Shown: positions 25,593 through 33,280 of the stretch, one piece after another
Layout: each line of letters begins with the position of its first letter
Position numbering within the stretch: the first letter of the stretch is position 1
Program-made: the position numbers and the translations under genes
Assembly: GCA_963761615.1 (NCBI GenBank)
Contig: CAVXGU010000003.1
Span: 2,852,001-2,916,000 of the forward strand
From: CAVXGU01 sp963761615
GTDB lineage: Bacteria; Acidobacteriota; Vicinamibacteria; Vicinamibacterales; CAVVIG01
DNA length: 64,000 nucleotides
Reading direction: 5' to 3'
The notes under the pieces: generated by a model
Told to the model about the DNA's origin: nothing
What the model saw: only the letters and a program-made list of their open reading frames with translations
Databases searched by the model: none

Positions 25593-25964
25593 ATGCCACG
25601 GGTGAAGCGAGGATCGGTCCGGCGAGCCAAGCGGAAGAAGCTGCTCGGACTGGCCAAGGGTTACTACGCCAACAAGAGCAAGCTGTATCGGGCGGCGAAG
25701 GAGTCGGTCGACACGGCGCTGAAGTACGCCTTCGTCGGCCGCCGCCGCAAGAAGCGCGACTTCCGCCGCCTGTGGGTCGTCCGGATCAACGCCGCCGCGC
25801 GCGAGCACGGACTCACTTACGGCCAGTTCATCAACGGCCTGAAGAACGCCGGCGTCACGCTCGATCGGAAGAGCCTCTCCGATCTCGCCGTGTCGAGTCC
25901 CGCCGCGTTCGCCACGCTCGCCGCGCAGGCCAAAGCCGCCGCCAAGACTGCCGCGCGGGCCTGA
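25593..25964 (+). CDS. rplT: 50S ribosomal protein L20
   Basis: 123 residues. MPRVKRGSVRRAKRKKLLGL, AKGYYANKSKLYRAAKESV and RLWVVRINAAAREHGLTYGQ are diagnostic of bL20, which initiates 50S assembly and in several bacteria regulates its own operon. The alanine/lysine-rich C-terminal tail (about 105-123) is a small extension. pheS starts 19 bases downstream. Confidence 0.98.
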   Translation: MPRVKRGSVRRAKRKKLLGLAKGYYANKSKLYRAAKESVDTALKYAFVGRRRKKRDFRRLWVVRINAAAREHGLTYGQFINGLKNAGVTLDRKSLSDLAVSSPAAFATLAAQAKAAAKTAARA

Positions 25965-25983
25965 ACGGGTCCGCCGGCCGTCC

Positions 25984-27042
25984 ATGTCCCTCCCCGACGA
26001 GACCGCCGTCCGCGATCAGCTCGCCGCCTTCGAGGCGGAGCTCTCGGCCGCGGTCTCCGCGCGCGACGCCCAGTCGGTGCGCGACCGGTACCTCGGGCGC
26101 AAGAACAGCGTCGTCGCATCGTGGATGCAGCTCGTCGCGGGCGCGCCGCCCGCGGACAGGAAGTCGATCGGGCGCTTCGCCAACGAGCTCAAACAGGGCA
26201 TCGAGGCGCGCTGGACCCGGTTCCTCGACGCCGGCGGCCGGCCGGAATCTCCGCGCGGGTCCGCCGACGTCACGCTGCCCGGGCGGGTGCCGCCGCTCGG
26301 ACACCGGCACCCGCTGACCGTCGTCCGCGACCAGCTCGAGGACATCTTCACGCGCATGGGCTTCGGCATCGTCGAGGGCCCCGAGGCGGAAGACGAGTGG
26401 CACTGCTTCGACGCGCTGAACATGCCCGCCGAGCACCCGGCCCGCGACATGCAGGACACGCTGTACCTGGCCGCGCCGGTGGCCGGCGAGTCGCCCGACG
26501 ACCGGCGCACGCTGCTGCGCACGCACACCTCGGCGGTGCAGATCCGCTACATGCAGGCCCATCCGCCGCCGGTCCGCATCGTGGTTCCCGGCCGGGTCTA
26601 TCGCCGCGATGATCTGGACCTGACCCACTCGCCGGCGTTCGGACAGATCGAGGGGCTCGCGGTCGGAGACGGCCTGTCGCTCGCCGATCTCAAGGGCACG
26701 CTGCTCGCGTTCGCGCGTCAGATGTTCTCGCCGACCTCGCGCGTGCGTTTCCGTCCGAGCTTCTTCCCGTACACGGAGCCCAGCGCCGAAATCGACTTGA
26801 GCTGCTGGCGCTGCGACGGCGCCGGCTGTCAGATGTGCAAGCAGACCGGGTGGATCGAGCTCGGCGGGTGCGGCATGGTGCACCCGGCCGTCTTCGAGGC
26901 CGTCGGCTACGACGCCGAACGCTACACGGGCTTTGCCTGGGGCATGGGAATCGAGCGGATCGCGATCCTCAAGTACCAGGTGGAGGACATCCGCCTGTTC
27001 TTCGAGAACGACCTGCGGTTCCTTGAGCAGTTCCCGCACTGA
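25984..27042 (+). CDS. pheS: Phenylalanine--tRNA ligase alpha subunit
   Basis: 352 residues. The catalytic subunit of PheRS. An N-terminal coiled coil (about 1-85) is followed by HPLTVVRDQLEDIFTRMGF (about 105-123, motif 1), DTLYL and LRTHTSAVQIRYM (about 178-190), RVYRRDDLDLTHSPAFGQIE (motif 2) and GCGMVHPAVFEAVGYD with FAWGMGIERIAILKY (motif 3). The CWRCDGAGCQMCKQTGW insertion carries four cysteines, a known feature in some lineages. Its stop overlaps the pheT start (TGATG). Confidence 0.97.
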   Translation: MSLPDETAVRDQLAAFEAELSAAVSARDAQSVRDRYLGRKNSVVASWMQLVAGAPPADRKSIGRFANELKQGIEARWTRFLDAGGRPESPRGSADVTLPGRVPPLGHRHPLTVVRDQLEDIFTRMGFGIVEGPEAEDEWHCFDALNMPAEHPARDMQDTLYLAAPVAGESPDDRRTLLRTHTSAVQIRYMQAHPPPVRIVVPGRVYRRDDLDLTHSPAFGQIEGLAVGDGLSLADLKGTLLAFARQMFSPTSRVRFRPSFFPYTEPSAEIDLSCWRCDGAGCQMCKQTGWIELGGCGMVHPAVFEAVGYDAERYTGFAWGMGIERIAILKYQVEDIRLFFENDLRFLEQFPH

Positions 27043-29102
27043 TGCGCCTGCTGGTTTCGTGGCTTCGGGACTTCGTCGACGTCACGGCCCCGCCCGCCGG
27101 GCTGGCCGAGAATCTCGCGCTGCGCGGGTTCGAGGTCGCGTCGATCGAGGCGCTCGACGGCGGCGATGCCGTGATCGACTTCGAGGTCACCGCCAACCGC
27201 CCCGACTGTCTCAGCGTGCTCGGCTTCGCGCGCGAGGTCGCCACGCTGTACGACCTGCCCCTCCGGCTGCCCTCGGCGGCGCCTGGAGCGGCCGTGCCCC
27301 TTCGGGGCGTCGAGACGGGCGACAACGAGCACCTCTCGGTCGCCATCGAGGACGCGGACCTCTGTCCGCGCTATGCCGCCGCGGTGGCCGAGGTGACGAC
27401 CGGGGCATCGCCCGTGTGGCTCGCCGCGCGCCTGCAGGCCGCCGGCGTCCGGCCAATCAGCGCCATCGTCGACGTCACGAACTACGTCCTGCTCGAGCTC
27501 GGCCACCCGATGCACGCCTTCGATCTCACGCGGCTCGCCGGAAGGGCCCTCACCGCGCGCCGCGCGAAGCCGGGCGAGGGGATCACCACGCTCGACGGCG
27601 TCGCGCGGACGCTCGACGCCGACACGCTGGTGATCGCCGACGCCGATCGGCCCCAGGCCATTGCCGGGGTGATGGGCGGGCAGGCCTCCGAGGTCTCGGC
27701 GGCCACCACGATGGTCGCGTTCGAGAGCGCCTATTTCAAACCGGCGTCCGTCCGCCGGACGAGCCGCCGGCTGGGCCTGAAGACCGAGGCATCGGCACGG
27801 TTCGAGCGCGGCGCCGACATCAGCGCCCCGGTCATGGCGATCGAGCGCGCGCTGGCCATCCTCGACCAGATCGGCGCCGGCCGGGCCGTCGGACGCGTGG
27901 TCGACCGCTACCCGTCGCCGCGCGGACCGCGAGCGATCCGGCTCCGGCGCGAGCGCGTCGCCGTGCTCCTCGGCATCACCGTGCCGGACGCCGCGGTCGA
28001 GCGGATCCTCCGCGGCCTCGGTCTCACCATCTCGCCCGCCGACGACGGGTGGATCGTGACGGCGCCGACCTTCCGGGTGGACCTCCTGCGGGAGGCGGAC
28101 CTCATCGAGGAAGTCGGACGCCACTACGGCTTCGACCGGCTGCCGGCGACCTTTCCCGTGCAGCGCGAGCCGGCGCCCGCTCCCGACCCTCGCGTCCCGC
28201 GGGACCGGCGGGTCCGCCGGGTCCTGACGGCCGCGGGACTGTCCGAGGCGGTGACGTTCGCATTCATCGAAGCCAGGGCCGCCGAGCCGTTCGCCGGCGC
28301 CGTCGGGATCGTGCCGGTCGCCAATCCCCTGTCGGGCAAGTTCGACACGCTCCGGCCGTCGCTCCTGCCGGGCCTGGTCGACGCCGTCGCGCACAACCGC
28401 CGTCACGGCCGGCGCGACGTCGCGCTCTTCGAGATCGGATCGCGCTTCACCCCTGGCGGCGAGACGCGCGGCGTCGCCGCCGCCTGGACGGGCGCGCCCC
28501 GGCCGCACTGGAAGGACGGCGCGCGCGAGGTCGACGTCTACGATGTCACGGGACTGGCCGAGCGGCTCTGCGAGGGGCTCGACCTGCCGGTCCCCGTGCT
28601 CGAGCCGGCGGTGGTGCCGTATCTCGTGCGCGGCCAGACGGCCGCGGTCGTGGTGGACGGCACGATGGTCGGCGTGGCCGGCCAGGTGGATCCGGACATC
28701 CTCGATCGTCGTGGCGCGCCCCGCCAGGACGCGGTCTTCGTCGTCGAGATCGATCTCGATGCCGCGCAGGTCCTGGCCGCGCCGCGTCCCGAGACGACGA
28801 TTTCGCTGCCGCGCTTCCCGTCGGTCGTGCGGGACCTGTCGATCGTGGTCGCGGATACCTTGCCTGCCGCGGTCATTCGTGGCACCATTCAGGCGACTGC
28901 CGCACGCGACGCGGCTCCGCTGGTGTCGGTGGCGTTCTTCGATCGCTATCAGGGCAAGGGCGTGCGCGACGGCGCGGTGAGCCTGTCGCTTCGTCTGACG
29001 TTCCAGGCGCCGGATCGCACGCTGACCGACGGCGAAGTGCAGCGCGCGTGCGACGGGATCCTGCAGGCGCTCGGGCGCGAGCACGGCGCCGTGCAGCGAT
29101 AG
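27042..29102 (+). CDS. pheT: Phenylalanine--tRNA ligase beta subunit, short form
   Basis: 686 residues, shorter than the roughly 800 of the E. coli protein. The N-terminus MRLLVSWLRDFVDV runs to GFEVASIEALDGG and then directly to FEVTANRPDCLSVLGFAREV. The EMAP/OB-fold tRNA-binding domain that normally lies between them is absent. B3/B4 editing-type domain (about 160-320), B5 and the catalytic-like core follow, and the C-terminal ferredoxin-fold anticodon-binding domain is present (LPRFPSVVRDLSIVV through LTDGEVQRACDGILQAL). The reading frame is intact, so the missing domain is not a frameshift effect. Confidence 0.95.
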   Translation: MRLLVSWLRDFVDVTAPPAGLAENLALRGFEVASIEALDGGDAVIDFEVTANRPDCLSVLGFAREVATLYDLPLRLPSAAPGAAVPLRGVETGDNEHLSVAIEDADLCPRYAAAVAEVTTGASPVWLAARLQAAGVRPISAIVDVTNYVLLELGHPMHAFDLTRLAGRALTARRAKPGEGITTLDGVARTLDADTLVIADADRPQAIAGVMGGQASEVSAATTMVAFESAYFKPASVRRTSRRLGLKTEASARFERGADISAPVMAIERALAILDQIGAGRAVGRVVDRYPSPRGPRAIRLRRERVAVLLGITVPDAAVERILRGLGLTISPADDGWIVTAPTFRVDLLREADLIEEVGRHYGFDRLPATFPVQREPAPAPDPRVPRDRRVRRVLTAAGLSEAVTFAFIEARAAEPFAGAVGIVPVANPLSGKFDTLRPSLLPGLVDAVAHNRRHGRRDVALFEIGSRFTPGGETRGVAAAWTGAPRPHWKDGAREVDVYDVTGLAERLCEGLDLPVPVLEPAVVPYLVRGQTAAVVVDGTMVGVAGQVDPDILDRRGAPRQDAVFVVEIDLDAAQVLAAPRPETTISLPRFPSVVRDLSIVVADTLPAAVIRGTIQATAARDAAPLVSVAFFDRYQGKGVRDGAVSLSLRLTFQAPDRTLTDGEVQRACDGILQALGREHGAVQR

Positions 29103-29135
29103 GCAGCCGGCCCGACCGGCCCACGGCGAGGACTC

Positions 29136-29417
29136 ATGGCCACCAAGACCGCGACCCGGAGCATCGACCTCGAACCCATCGATCGCCTTGAAGACAAGTT
29201 GAAGCGGCTCGTCGAAATGGTGGACCGCCTGAAGGCCGAGCAGGCGCGGATGGCCGCCGACAACGAGCGGCTGGCCCGCGAGCTCGAGTCCCTGCGCGGC
29301 CGTCTCGCGTCGAGCGACGCGACCCTCGCCGAGCTCTCGTCGCTCAAGGACGAGCGCGAGGTGATCCGCACGCGGGTGGCCGAGATGCTCGAACAGCTCG
29401 ACGCGCTGGACCTCTGA
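29136..29417 (+). CDS. ZapB-like coiled-coil cell-division protein
   Basis: 93 residues, almost entirely a coiled coil from about 15 to 88 (LEDKLKRLVEMVDRLKAEQ and so on). Small coiled-coil proteins directly upstream of zapA are typically ZapB-like factors that cross-link ZapA at the FtsZ ring. Here the next gene is zapA, 4 bases downstream. The assignment rests on the coiled coil and position rather than a specific motif. Confidence 0.7.
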   Translation: MATKTATRSIDLEPIDRLEDKLKRLVEMVDRLKAEQARMAADNERLARELESLRGRLASSDATLAELSSLKDEREVIRTRVAEMLEQLDALDL

Positions 29418-29421
29418 GCGC

Positions 29422-29715
29422 GTGACTCCCGACGCCAGCGTCATCCCCGTCGAGATCCAGGGCCAGCGGTACCCGATCCGCACCACGCTCGATCCGGAGT
29501 ACGTGCGTCAGCTGGCCGCCTACGTCGACCAGAAGATGGGCGCGGTGGGCGAGTCGTCGCCGAGCGGCGACTCGCTCCGCCTGGCGGTCCTGGCGGCGCT
29601 CAACCTGGCCGACGAGCTGTTCCGCGCCCGCGAGACCAACCGGAGCCGCGACGGCCGCCTCGCCGAACGCGCCGAGGAGCTCGAACGCCTGCTCGACCGG
29701 GTATTGATGGCATGA
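29422..29715 (+). CDS. zapA: Cell division protein ZapA
   Basis: 97 residues. PVEIQGQRYPIRTTLDPEYV and VRQLAAYVDQKMGAV match the ZapA N-terminal domain that binds FtsZ, followed by LAVLAALNLADELFRARE and a C-terminal coiled coil. The start is GTG at 29422. The gene stands before 6S RNA, the same neighbourhood as in E. coli (zapA-ssrS). Confidence 0.9.
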   Translation: MTPDASVIPVEIQGQRYPIRTTLDPEYVRQLAAYVDQKMGAVGESSPSGDSLRLAVLAALNLADELFRARETNRSRDGRLAERAEELERLLDRVLMA

Positions 29716-29756
29716 CGCCCGCGTCCGACTTCGGGCTCCGGGCGTAGCCACTGACC

Positions 29757-29838
29757 GGCCCGCGGCACCCAGCACCCGCACCCGGCACCCGGGCACCCGG
29801 CACGCGCACCCGACACCCGGCGCCTGGCCCGGCACCCT
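29757..29838. repeat. GGCACCC intergenic repeat tract
   Basis: About 80 bases of GGCACCC/GCACCCG words, the same family as 5760-5880, lying between zapA and the 6S RNA promoter region. Confidence 0.75.
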
Positions 29839-29860
29839 TCGCTTCTGATAATATGCCTTC

Positions 29861-30066
29861 GAGAGTTTGAGATCCCTGCTTTGCTCGTGATGGCGGTAGG
29901 CTCGTTTGAGCCAACGTTTCATCGAAGAGAGTCGCGACGCCGCGCGGTGTGCACGCCTCGGTACGAGGAAGCCTGAAGCGCGGCTTGTACGAGCGGTTCC
30001 ACCTGCGTACGCAGGTTCATCGACCTCCCCACACGGCAAAGCGGGGCCCGTCTTGCGATCTCCCTC
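29861..30066 (+). ncRNA. ssrS: 6S RNA
   Basis: The region has the layout of 6S RNA, which mimics an open promoter and sequesters sigma-70 RNA polymerase. The 5' end GAGAGTTTGAGATCCC can pair with the 3' segment ending GCGATCTCCCTC (GAGATC at 29869 with GATCTC at 30057). The upper part carries GAGCCAACGTTTCATC and CGGTACGAGGAAGCCTGAA, close to the conserved 6S words GAGCCGATATTTCAT and CCGAGAAGCCTTAA. The arm CCTGCGTACGCAGG follows. A -10-like GATAAT lies at 29847-29852. Its place right after zapA is the classical one. The ends are approximate. Confidence 0.82.
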
Positions 30067-30145
30067 ATCCGGCTGTTGAACGATCGCGGGGTTTCCCCGC
30101 GCGCGGCGCCGACCCGTTCGTGGGTCACGGGAAAGGACGTCACGC

Positions 30146-31720
30146 GTGTCCACATATCTCGTCTATCTCGTCAACGCCGCCATCACGCTGGCGGCGGCCG
30201 CGGGGGCGTTCGCCGTCTGGATCCGGTCGCGCCGGCGTCTCGCCGCCGAGACCGTCGGACGCGCCGAAGACGAAGCCCGCCGCCTGCTGAAGGACGCCGA
30301 GCGCGACGCCGAGACGCGGCGCAAGGAAGTCCTTCTCGAGGCCAAGGAGAAGGCGCACGAGCTGCTGGCCGAAACCGAGCGCCAGGCGAGGCAGGAGCGC
30401 CAGCAGGCCGCCACCCTCGAACAGACCCTCGCGCGCCGCGAGACCTCGCTGACTGACCGCCAGGTCGCGCTCGATCGCGCCGAGGCGGAGCTCACCGCCC
30501 GCAGCCGCGTGCTGTCCGAGCGCGAGAAGACCGCCGCCGACGCCGCCGCGAAGTTCGAAGCGCTCGTCACCCGCCAGCAGCACGAGCTCGAACGCGTCGC
30601 CGGCCTCACCGCGGAGGAAGCGAAAGACCTGCTGCTGAAGCAGATCGAGGGCGAAGCGCGTCACGACGCGGCGAACATGGTCAAGCGCCTCGACGCCGAG
30701 GCGCGCGAGGTCGCCTCGGACCGCGCCAAGCAGTACATCACCGAGGCCATCCAGCGCTGCGCCGCCGAGCATGCGATCGAGACGACCGTGTCGGTCGTCG
30801 ACCTGCCGAGCGACGACCTCAAGGGGCGCATCATCGGCCGCGAGGGCCGCAACATCCGCGCCCTGGAGCTCGCGACGGGCGTCGACCTGATCGTCGACGA
30901 CACGCCGGGCGCGATCATCCTATCGGCCTTCGACCCGTACCGCCGCGAGATCGCACGGCTCGCCATCGAGCGGCTGATCGCCGACGGACGCATCCATCCC
31001 GCCCGCATCGAGGAAGTGGTCCAGAAGGTGAAGGACGAGACCGCCGAAGCGATGCGCAAGGAAGGCGCGGCGGTCGCCTTCGAGCTGGGCCTCCACGACC
31101 TCCATCCGGAGATCCTGCGGCTCATGGGGCGTCTGAAGTACCGCACGAGCTACGGCCAGAATGTCCTCTCGCACTCCGCCGAAGTCGCGCGCCTGGCCGG
31201 CATGATGGCCCGCGAGGTCGGCCTCGACGCGCACGTCGCGGTGCGCGCGGCGTTCCTGCACGACATCGGCAAGGCCATCGACCGCGAGATGCAGGGGACC
31301 CATCTCGAGCTCGGCATCGACTTCCTCCGCCGGCACGGCGAGAGCGAGGACGTCGTGATGGCCATGGCCGCCCATCACATGGACATCGACTGGCCGTCGC
31401 TCGAGGCGATGATCGTCCAGGCCGCCGACGCCATCTCGGCCGCGCGGCCGGGCGCGCGCCGCGACATCCTCGAGTCCTACGTCAAGCGCCTCGAGAAGCT
31501 CGAGGGCATCGCCGATTCGTTCAAGGGCGTTTCCAAGTCCTTCGCCCTCCAGGCCGGGCGCGAGATCCGCATCATGGTCGAGAGCGAGAAGATCTCGGAC
31601 GAGGAGGCCGTCTGGCTGTCGAAGGACATCGCCCGCCGGATCGAGAACGAGCTCGAATACCCCGGTCAGATCAAGGTCACGGTGATCCGGGAGACCCGGG
31701 CCGTCGACTATGCCAAGTAG
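30146..31720 (+). CDS. rny: Ribonuclease Y
   Basis: 524 residues. RNase Y is a membrane-anchored endoribonuclease that starts mRNA decay. Seen: an N-terminal transmembrane helix (about 5-27), a long coiled coil to about residue 195, a KH domain with LKGRIIGREGRNIRALE (about 225-241), and an HD domain with the metal-binding AAFLHDIGKAID (about 369-380) and MAAHHMDIDWPS. The C-terminal VIRETRAVDYAK is family-typical. The start is GTG at 30146. The 3' end overlaps thiL by 11 bases. Confidence 0.97.
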   Translation: MSTYLVYLVNAAITLAAAAGAFAVWIRSRRRLAAETVGRAEDEARRLLKDAERDAETRRKEVLLEAKEKAHELLAETERQARQERQQAATLEQTLARRETSLTDRQVALDRAEAELTARSRVLSEREKTAADAAAKFEALVTRQQHELERVAGLTAEEAKDLLLKQIEGEARHDAANMVKRLDAEAREVASDRAKQYITEAIQRCAAEHAIETTVSVVDLPSDDLKGRIIGREGRNIRALELATGVDLIVDDTPGAIILSAFDPYRREIARLAIERLIADGRIHPARIEEVVQKVKDETAEAMRKEGAAVAFELGLHDLHPEILRLMGRLKYRTSYGQNVLSHSAEVARLAGMMAREVGLDAHVAVRAAFLHDIGKAIDREMQGTHLELGIDFLRRHGESEDVVMAMAAHHMDIDWPSLEAMIVQAADAISAARPGARRDILESYVKRLEKLEGIADSFKGVSKSFALQAGREIRIMVESEKISDEEAVWLSKDIARRIENELEYPGQIKVTVIRETRAVDYAK

Positions 31721-32714
31721 CGGCCGGACGGTCGCCGACCTCACCGAAGCGGCCCTCATCAGTCGAATCCACGGGCGCCTGCCCCCGGCGCCGGACTGGC
31801 TCCGGGTCGGCGTCGGCGACGACGCCGCGGTCGTCGAGCCGGCCAGGAACCGTCTCGAGGTGCTCAGCGTCGATGCCCTGGTGGAAGGGGTCCACTTCGA
31901 CCGGCGGTTCACGCCGCCCGACGCGATCGGCCATCGCGCCCTGGCCGTCAACCTGAGCGACCTCGCCGCGATGGGCGCCGAGCCGAGGCTCGCCCTCCTC
32001 TCCATGGCGCTGCCCCCGGCACTCGCCCTCGACGACTTCGACGCCATCGTCGGCGGGCTGACGCGCCTCGCAGCCGAGCACGGGACGCACCTCGTGGGCG
32101 GCAACCTGACGCGATCGCCAGGTCCGCTCGTCATCGACATCACCGTGACCGGGACCGTCAAGCCGCGGCGCGCGATCACCAGGGCCGGCGCGCGGCCGGG
32201 CGACCTGCTGTTCGTGAGCGGCACCGTCGGCGGCGCCACGGCGGGCCTCCAGTCGCTCCAGGCCGGCCTGCCCGGCCCCGCGGAGCGGTTCCTCTACCCG
32301 CGGCCCCGCATCCGCCTCGGTCTGCTGCTCGGCCGGAACCGCGCGGCCGCGGCCGGCATGGACCTGAGCGATGGCCTGGCGGACGGCCTGCATCAAATCG
32401 CCGCCGCGAGCCGCGTCGGCGTCGTCGTCGATGCCGGAGCGGTGCCGGTCGATCCGGACGCCCGCCGGTGGTTCGAGGCGCGGGGCCAGGATCCGGTGGA
32501 ACAGGCCCTGGTCGGAGGCGACGACTACGAGCTGCTGGTCGCCGTCCGGCCCCGGAACCGGGGCCGGCTGGCGGCCGCCGTCCGACACGCCGGGGTGCCG
32601 CTCACGATGATCGGCGTCTGCACGGCCGATTCTGGCCGAATACTCCGGCACACCCAGGACGGGACCTCGCGCGACCAGGGGCTTCCCAGGCCGGAATTCG
32701 GCCATTTCGCCTGA
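31710..32714 (+). CDS. thiL: Thiamine-monophosphate kinase
   Basis: 334 residues. ThiL makes thiamine diphosphate from the monophosphate. Seen: an N-terminal LISRIHGRLPP, the nucleotide/Mg-binding VGVGDDAAVVEP (about 34-45), SVDALVEGVHFDRRFTPP, NLSDLAAMGAEP (about 81-92), LVGGNLTRSPGP and MDLSDGLADGLHQIA, then EQALVGGDDYELL. The final 30 residues (RILRHTQDG onward) diverge from the family and may be a variable tail. It overlaps the end of rny. Confidence 0.93.
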   Translation: MPSSGRTVADLTEAALISRIHGRLPPAPDWLRVGVGDDAAVVEPARNRLEVLSVDALVEGVHFDRRFTPPDAIGHRALAVNLSDLAAMGAEPRLALLSMALPPALALDDFDAIVGGLTRLAAEHGTHLVGGNLTRSPGPLVIDITVTGTVKPRRAITRAGARPGDLLFVSGTVGGATAGLQSLQAGLPGPAERFLYPRPRIRLGLLLGRNRAAAAGMDLSDGLADGLHQIAAASRVGVVVDAGAVPVDPDARRWFEARGQDPVEQALVGGDDYELLVAVRPRNRGRLAAAVRHAGVPLTMIGVCTADSGRILRHTQDGTSRDQGLPRPEFGHFA

Positions 32715-32773
32715 TCCGAGCTCAGCCGTGGCTTCACACCTGCCCCGGGCCGATTGGCGTAAGATTTTTGCAG

Positions 32774-33280
32774 GTGTTGATCTCCAGGTCGGTCTGGCGG
32801 AAGAGCTTTGCGACGGTCCTGGTCGTCCTGGGCTTCGTGTCGCTCTACAAGGTCACGATCTTCGACGCCCGCAAGGGGGCGGAGGCCGCCCTTCTCCGGG
32901 AATCGACCGCCCGGCCGTCGCCCGGCGCGCGGCTCCTCTTCAACGCGACCGCGTACTGCAAGGGTGACGTCACCGCGTCCGGCGTCTCTCCCCGGCGTGG
33001 GGTGGCGGCCTCGGATCCCGACCTCCTGCCGGTGGGCTCGGTCATCGAGCTGCAGACGGGGGACATGCGGTACGACGGGATCTACTCCATTCTGGACACC
33101 GGACCGGCCGTCCAGGGTCGCCACGTCGACCTGTACATGTGGAGCTGCTACGACGCCCTGGACTTCGGGCGCCGTCCGGTCCACCTGACGGTCCTCCGCC
33201 TCGGATGGAACCCGAACAAGGAGTCCTTCCGGGCGGGGCCGGATGCGGACGCCGCGAGTCTAGTCGCCGATCCCAACTGA
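32774..33280 (+). CDS. 3D (Asp-Asp-Asp) domain-containing exported protein
   Basis: 168 residues. An N-terminal signal anchor (about 8-25, SFATVLVVLGFVSLYKV) is followed by a 3D domain from about residue 55: FNATAYCKGDVTASG, RRGVAASDPDLLPVGSVIEL, YSILDTGPAVQGRHVDLYM. The domain is shared with MltA-type lytic transglycosylases and resuscitation/stationary-phase survival proteins and has a double-psi barrel with conserved aspartates. Inference: acts on peptidoglycan. The start is GTG at 32774, placed so that the basic N-terminus precedes the hydrophobic segment. The 3' end overlaps the convergent ABC gene by 21 bases. Confidence 0.85.
   Translation: MLISRSVWRKSFATVLVVLGFVSLYKVTIFDARKGAEAALLRESTARPSPGARLLFNATAYCKGDVTASGVSPRRGVAASDPDLLPVGSVIELQTGDMRYDGIYSILDTGPAVQGRHVDLYMWSCYDALDFGRRPVHLTVLRLGWNPNKESFRAGPDADAASLVADPN

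Noticed and set aside
26922..29486. Very long minus-strand frame opposite pheS-pheT
   Set aside because: Antisense shadow of intact PheS/PheT; the sequence is a low-complexity Arg/Gly/Ala composition.
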